In this document: positions 5,252-5,377 of the stretch, piece after piece
How the letters are laid out: every line of letters begins with the position of its first letter
Numbering within the stretch: position 1 is the stretch's first letter
Notes under the pieces: model-generated
Database searches by the model: none
Seen by the model: the letters and a program-made list of their open reading frames with translations, nothing else
Told to the model about the DNA's origin: nothing
Origin: Alphaproteobacteria bacterium
Lineage (GTDB): Bacteria; Pseudomonadota; Alphaproteobacteria; BNTO01
Direction of reading: 5' to 3'
Assembly: GCA_025996655.1 (NCBI GenBank)
Contig: BNTO01000075.1
Coordinates: forward strand, 1 to 5,377
DNA: 5,377 nt
Translations under genes and position numbers: made by a program

Positions 5252-5377
5252 TTATCTGTCTAGTCCCAAATTCTTGTTGTATAATTCTTGAGCAAACTCC
5301 GTCGACTCTTTCCCCATCTTTTTAGCAACAAATTCTACGGGGGTAAACCCTTTTATCGCCTTCAATCTTTTCCCCAA
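5252..5377 (-). CDS. C-terminal end of a protein, possibly an IS481-like integrase-type transposase (partial)
   Basis: The frame is open from the right edge of the window to TAA at 5254-5252, giving 41 residues. It contains GKRLKAIKGFTPVEFVAKK and ends NLGLDR. The pattern RLK..xG.TP.EF(V/I).K, followed by about 20 residues ending in GL plus two more, is how I remember the tails of IS481-like rve integrase transposases, where a segment of the type RRLKxLxGLTPYEFICK precedes a similar short tail. An alternative is a terminal ankyrin repeat (GFTPVEFVAKKMGKES resembles GxTPLHLAAxxGH), so the identity is tentative. The catalytic core lies outside the window. The stop is four bases before the TTG of the 334-codon gene, so the two may be cotranscribed, or this element may have inserted next to that gene. 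I found no clear terminal inverted repeat after the stop. Confidence 0.5.
   Translation of the reverse strand: MGKRLKAIKGFTPVEFVAKKMGKESTEFAQELYNKNLGLDR

Noticed and set aside
1..5377. CRISPR arrays, tRNA or rRNA genes, toxin-antitoxin pairs, defence systems, riboswitches
   Set aside because: I looked on both strands for direct repeats with spacers, cloverleaf-type sequence, and paired small ORFs with toxin or antitoxin motifs, and found nothing that meets even a loose standard.

Overview
The only certain identifications in this window are gatA and gatB, the two large subunits of the GatCAB tRNA-dependent amidotransferase. They lie together on the + strand in the middle of the window. The wording of conserved blocks in both proteins (for example SSLDQAGP and IIAPAEASSNLARYDG in GatA, and RIHMEQDAGKSQHD and DYRYFPDPDLNP in GatB) looks alphaproteobacterial to me. 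The AT-rich flanks, the unrecognised proteins and a possible transposase remnant would fit a host-associated lineage of the Holosporales or Rickettsiales type. That placement is inference from memory of the families, not from a search.

Layout, left to right. The left edge (1-120, +) is the last 39 codons of an unidentified gene. Its stop codon directly abuts the stop of a convergent 49-codon ORF (121-270, -). Next, on the - strand, is a 195-residue protein with an N-terminal signal sequence (310-897). It has a good ribosome binding site and a perfect TATAAT -10 box in the divergent intergenic region. A 59-codon + strand ORF (988-1167) runs 11 bases into the GTG start of gatA. gatA (1157-2623) and gatB (2734-4212) follow. 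The 110-base gap between them holds a diverged 17-bp tandem repeat that begins inside the end of gatA. Convergent to gatB is a 334-residue Lys/Glu-rich coiled-coil protein of unknown function (4243-5247, -). The right edge (5252-5377, -) is the C-terminal end of another protein whose tail resembles integrase-type (IS481-like) transposases.

How the genes work together. GatA releases ammonia from glutamine, and GatB uses it to amidate misacylated Glu-tRNA(Gln) and/or Asp-tRNA(Asn). The small third subunit GatC, which often lies directly upstream of gatA, is not in this window. The flanking genes have no visible functional link to amidotransfer and look like lineage-specific accessory genes: one exported, one coiled-coil, one possibly mobile. 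I see no tRNA, rRNA, CRISPR array, convincing rho-independent terminator or recognisable defence system. The most unusual features are the 17-bp intergenic repeat, the gatC-less gatA start with its overlapping small ORF, and the 334-residue gene, which begins without a convincing start signal four bases after the transposase-like tail.
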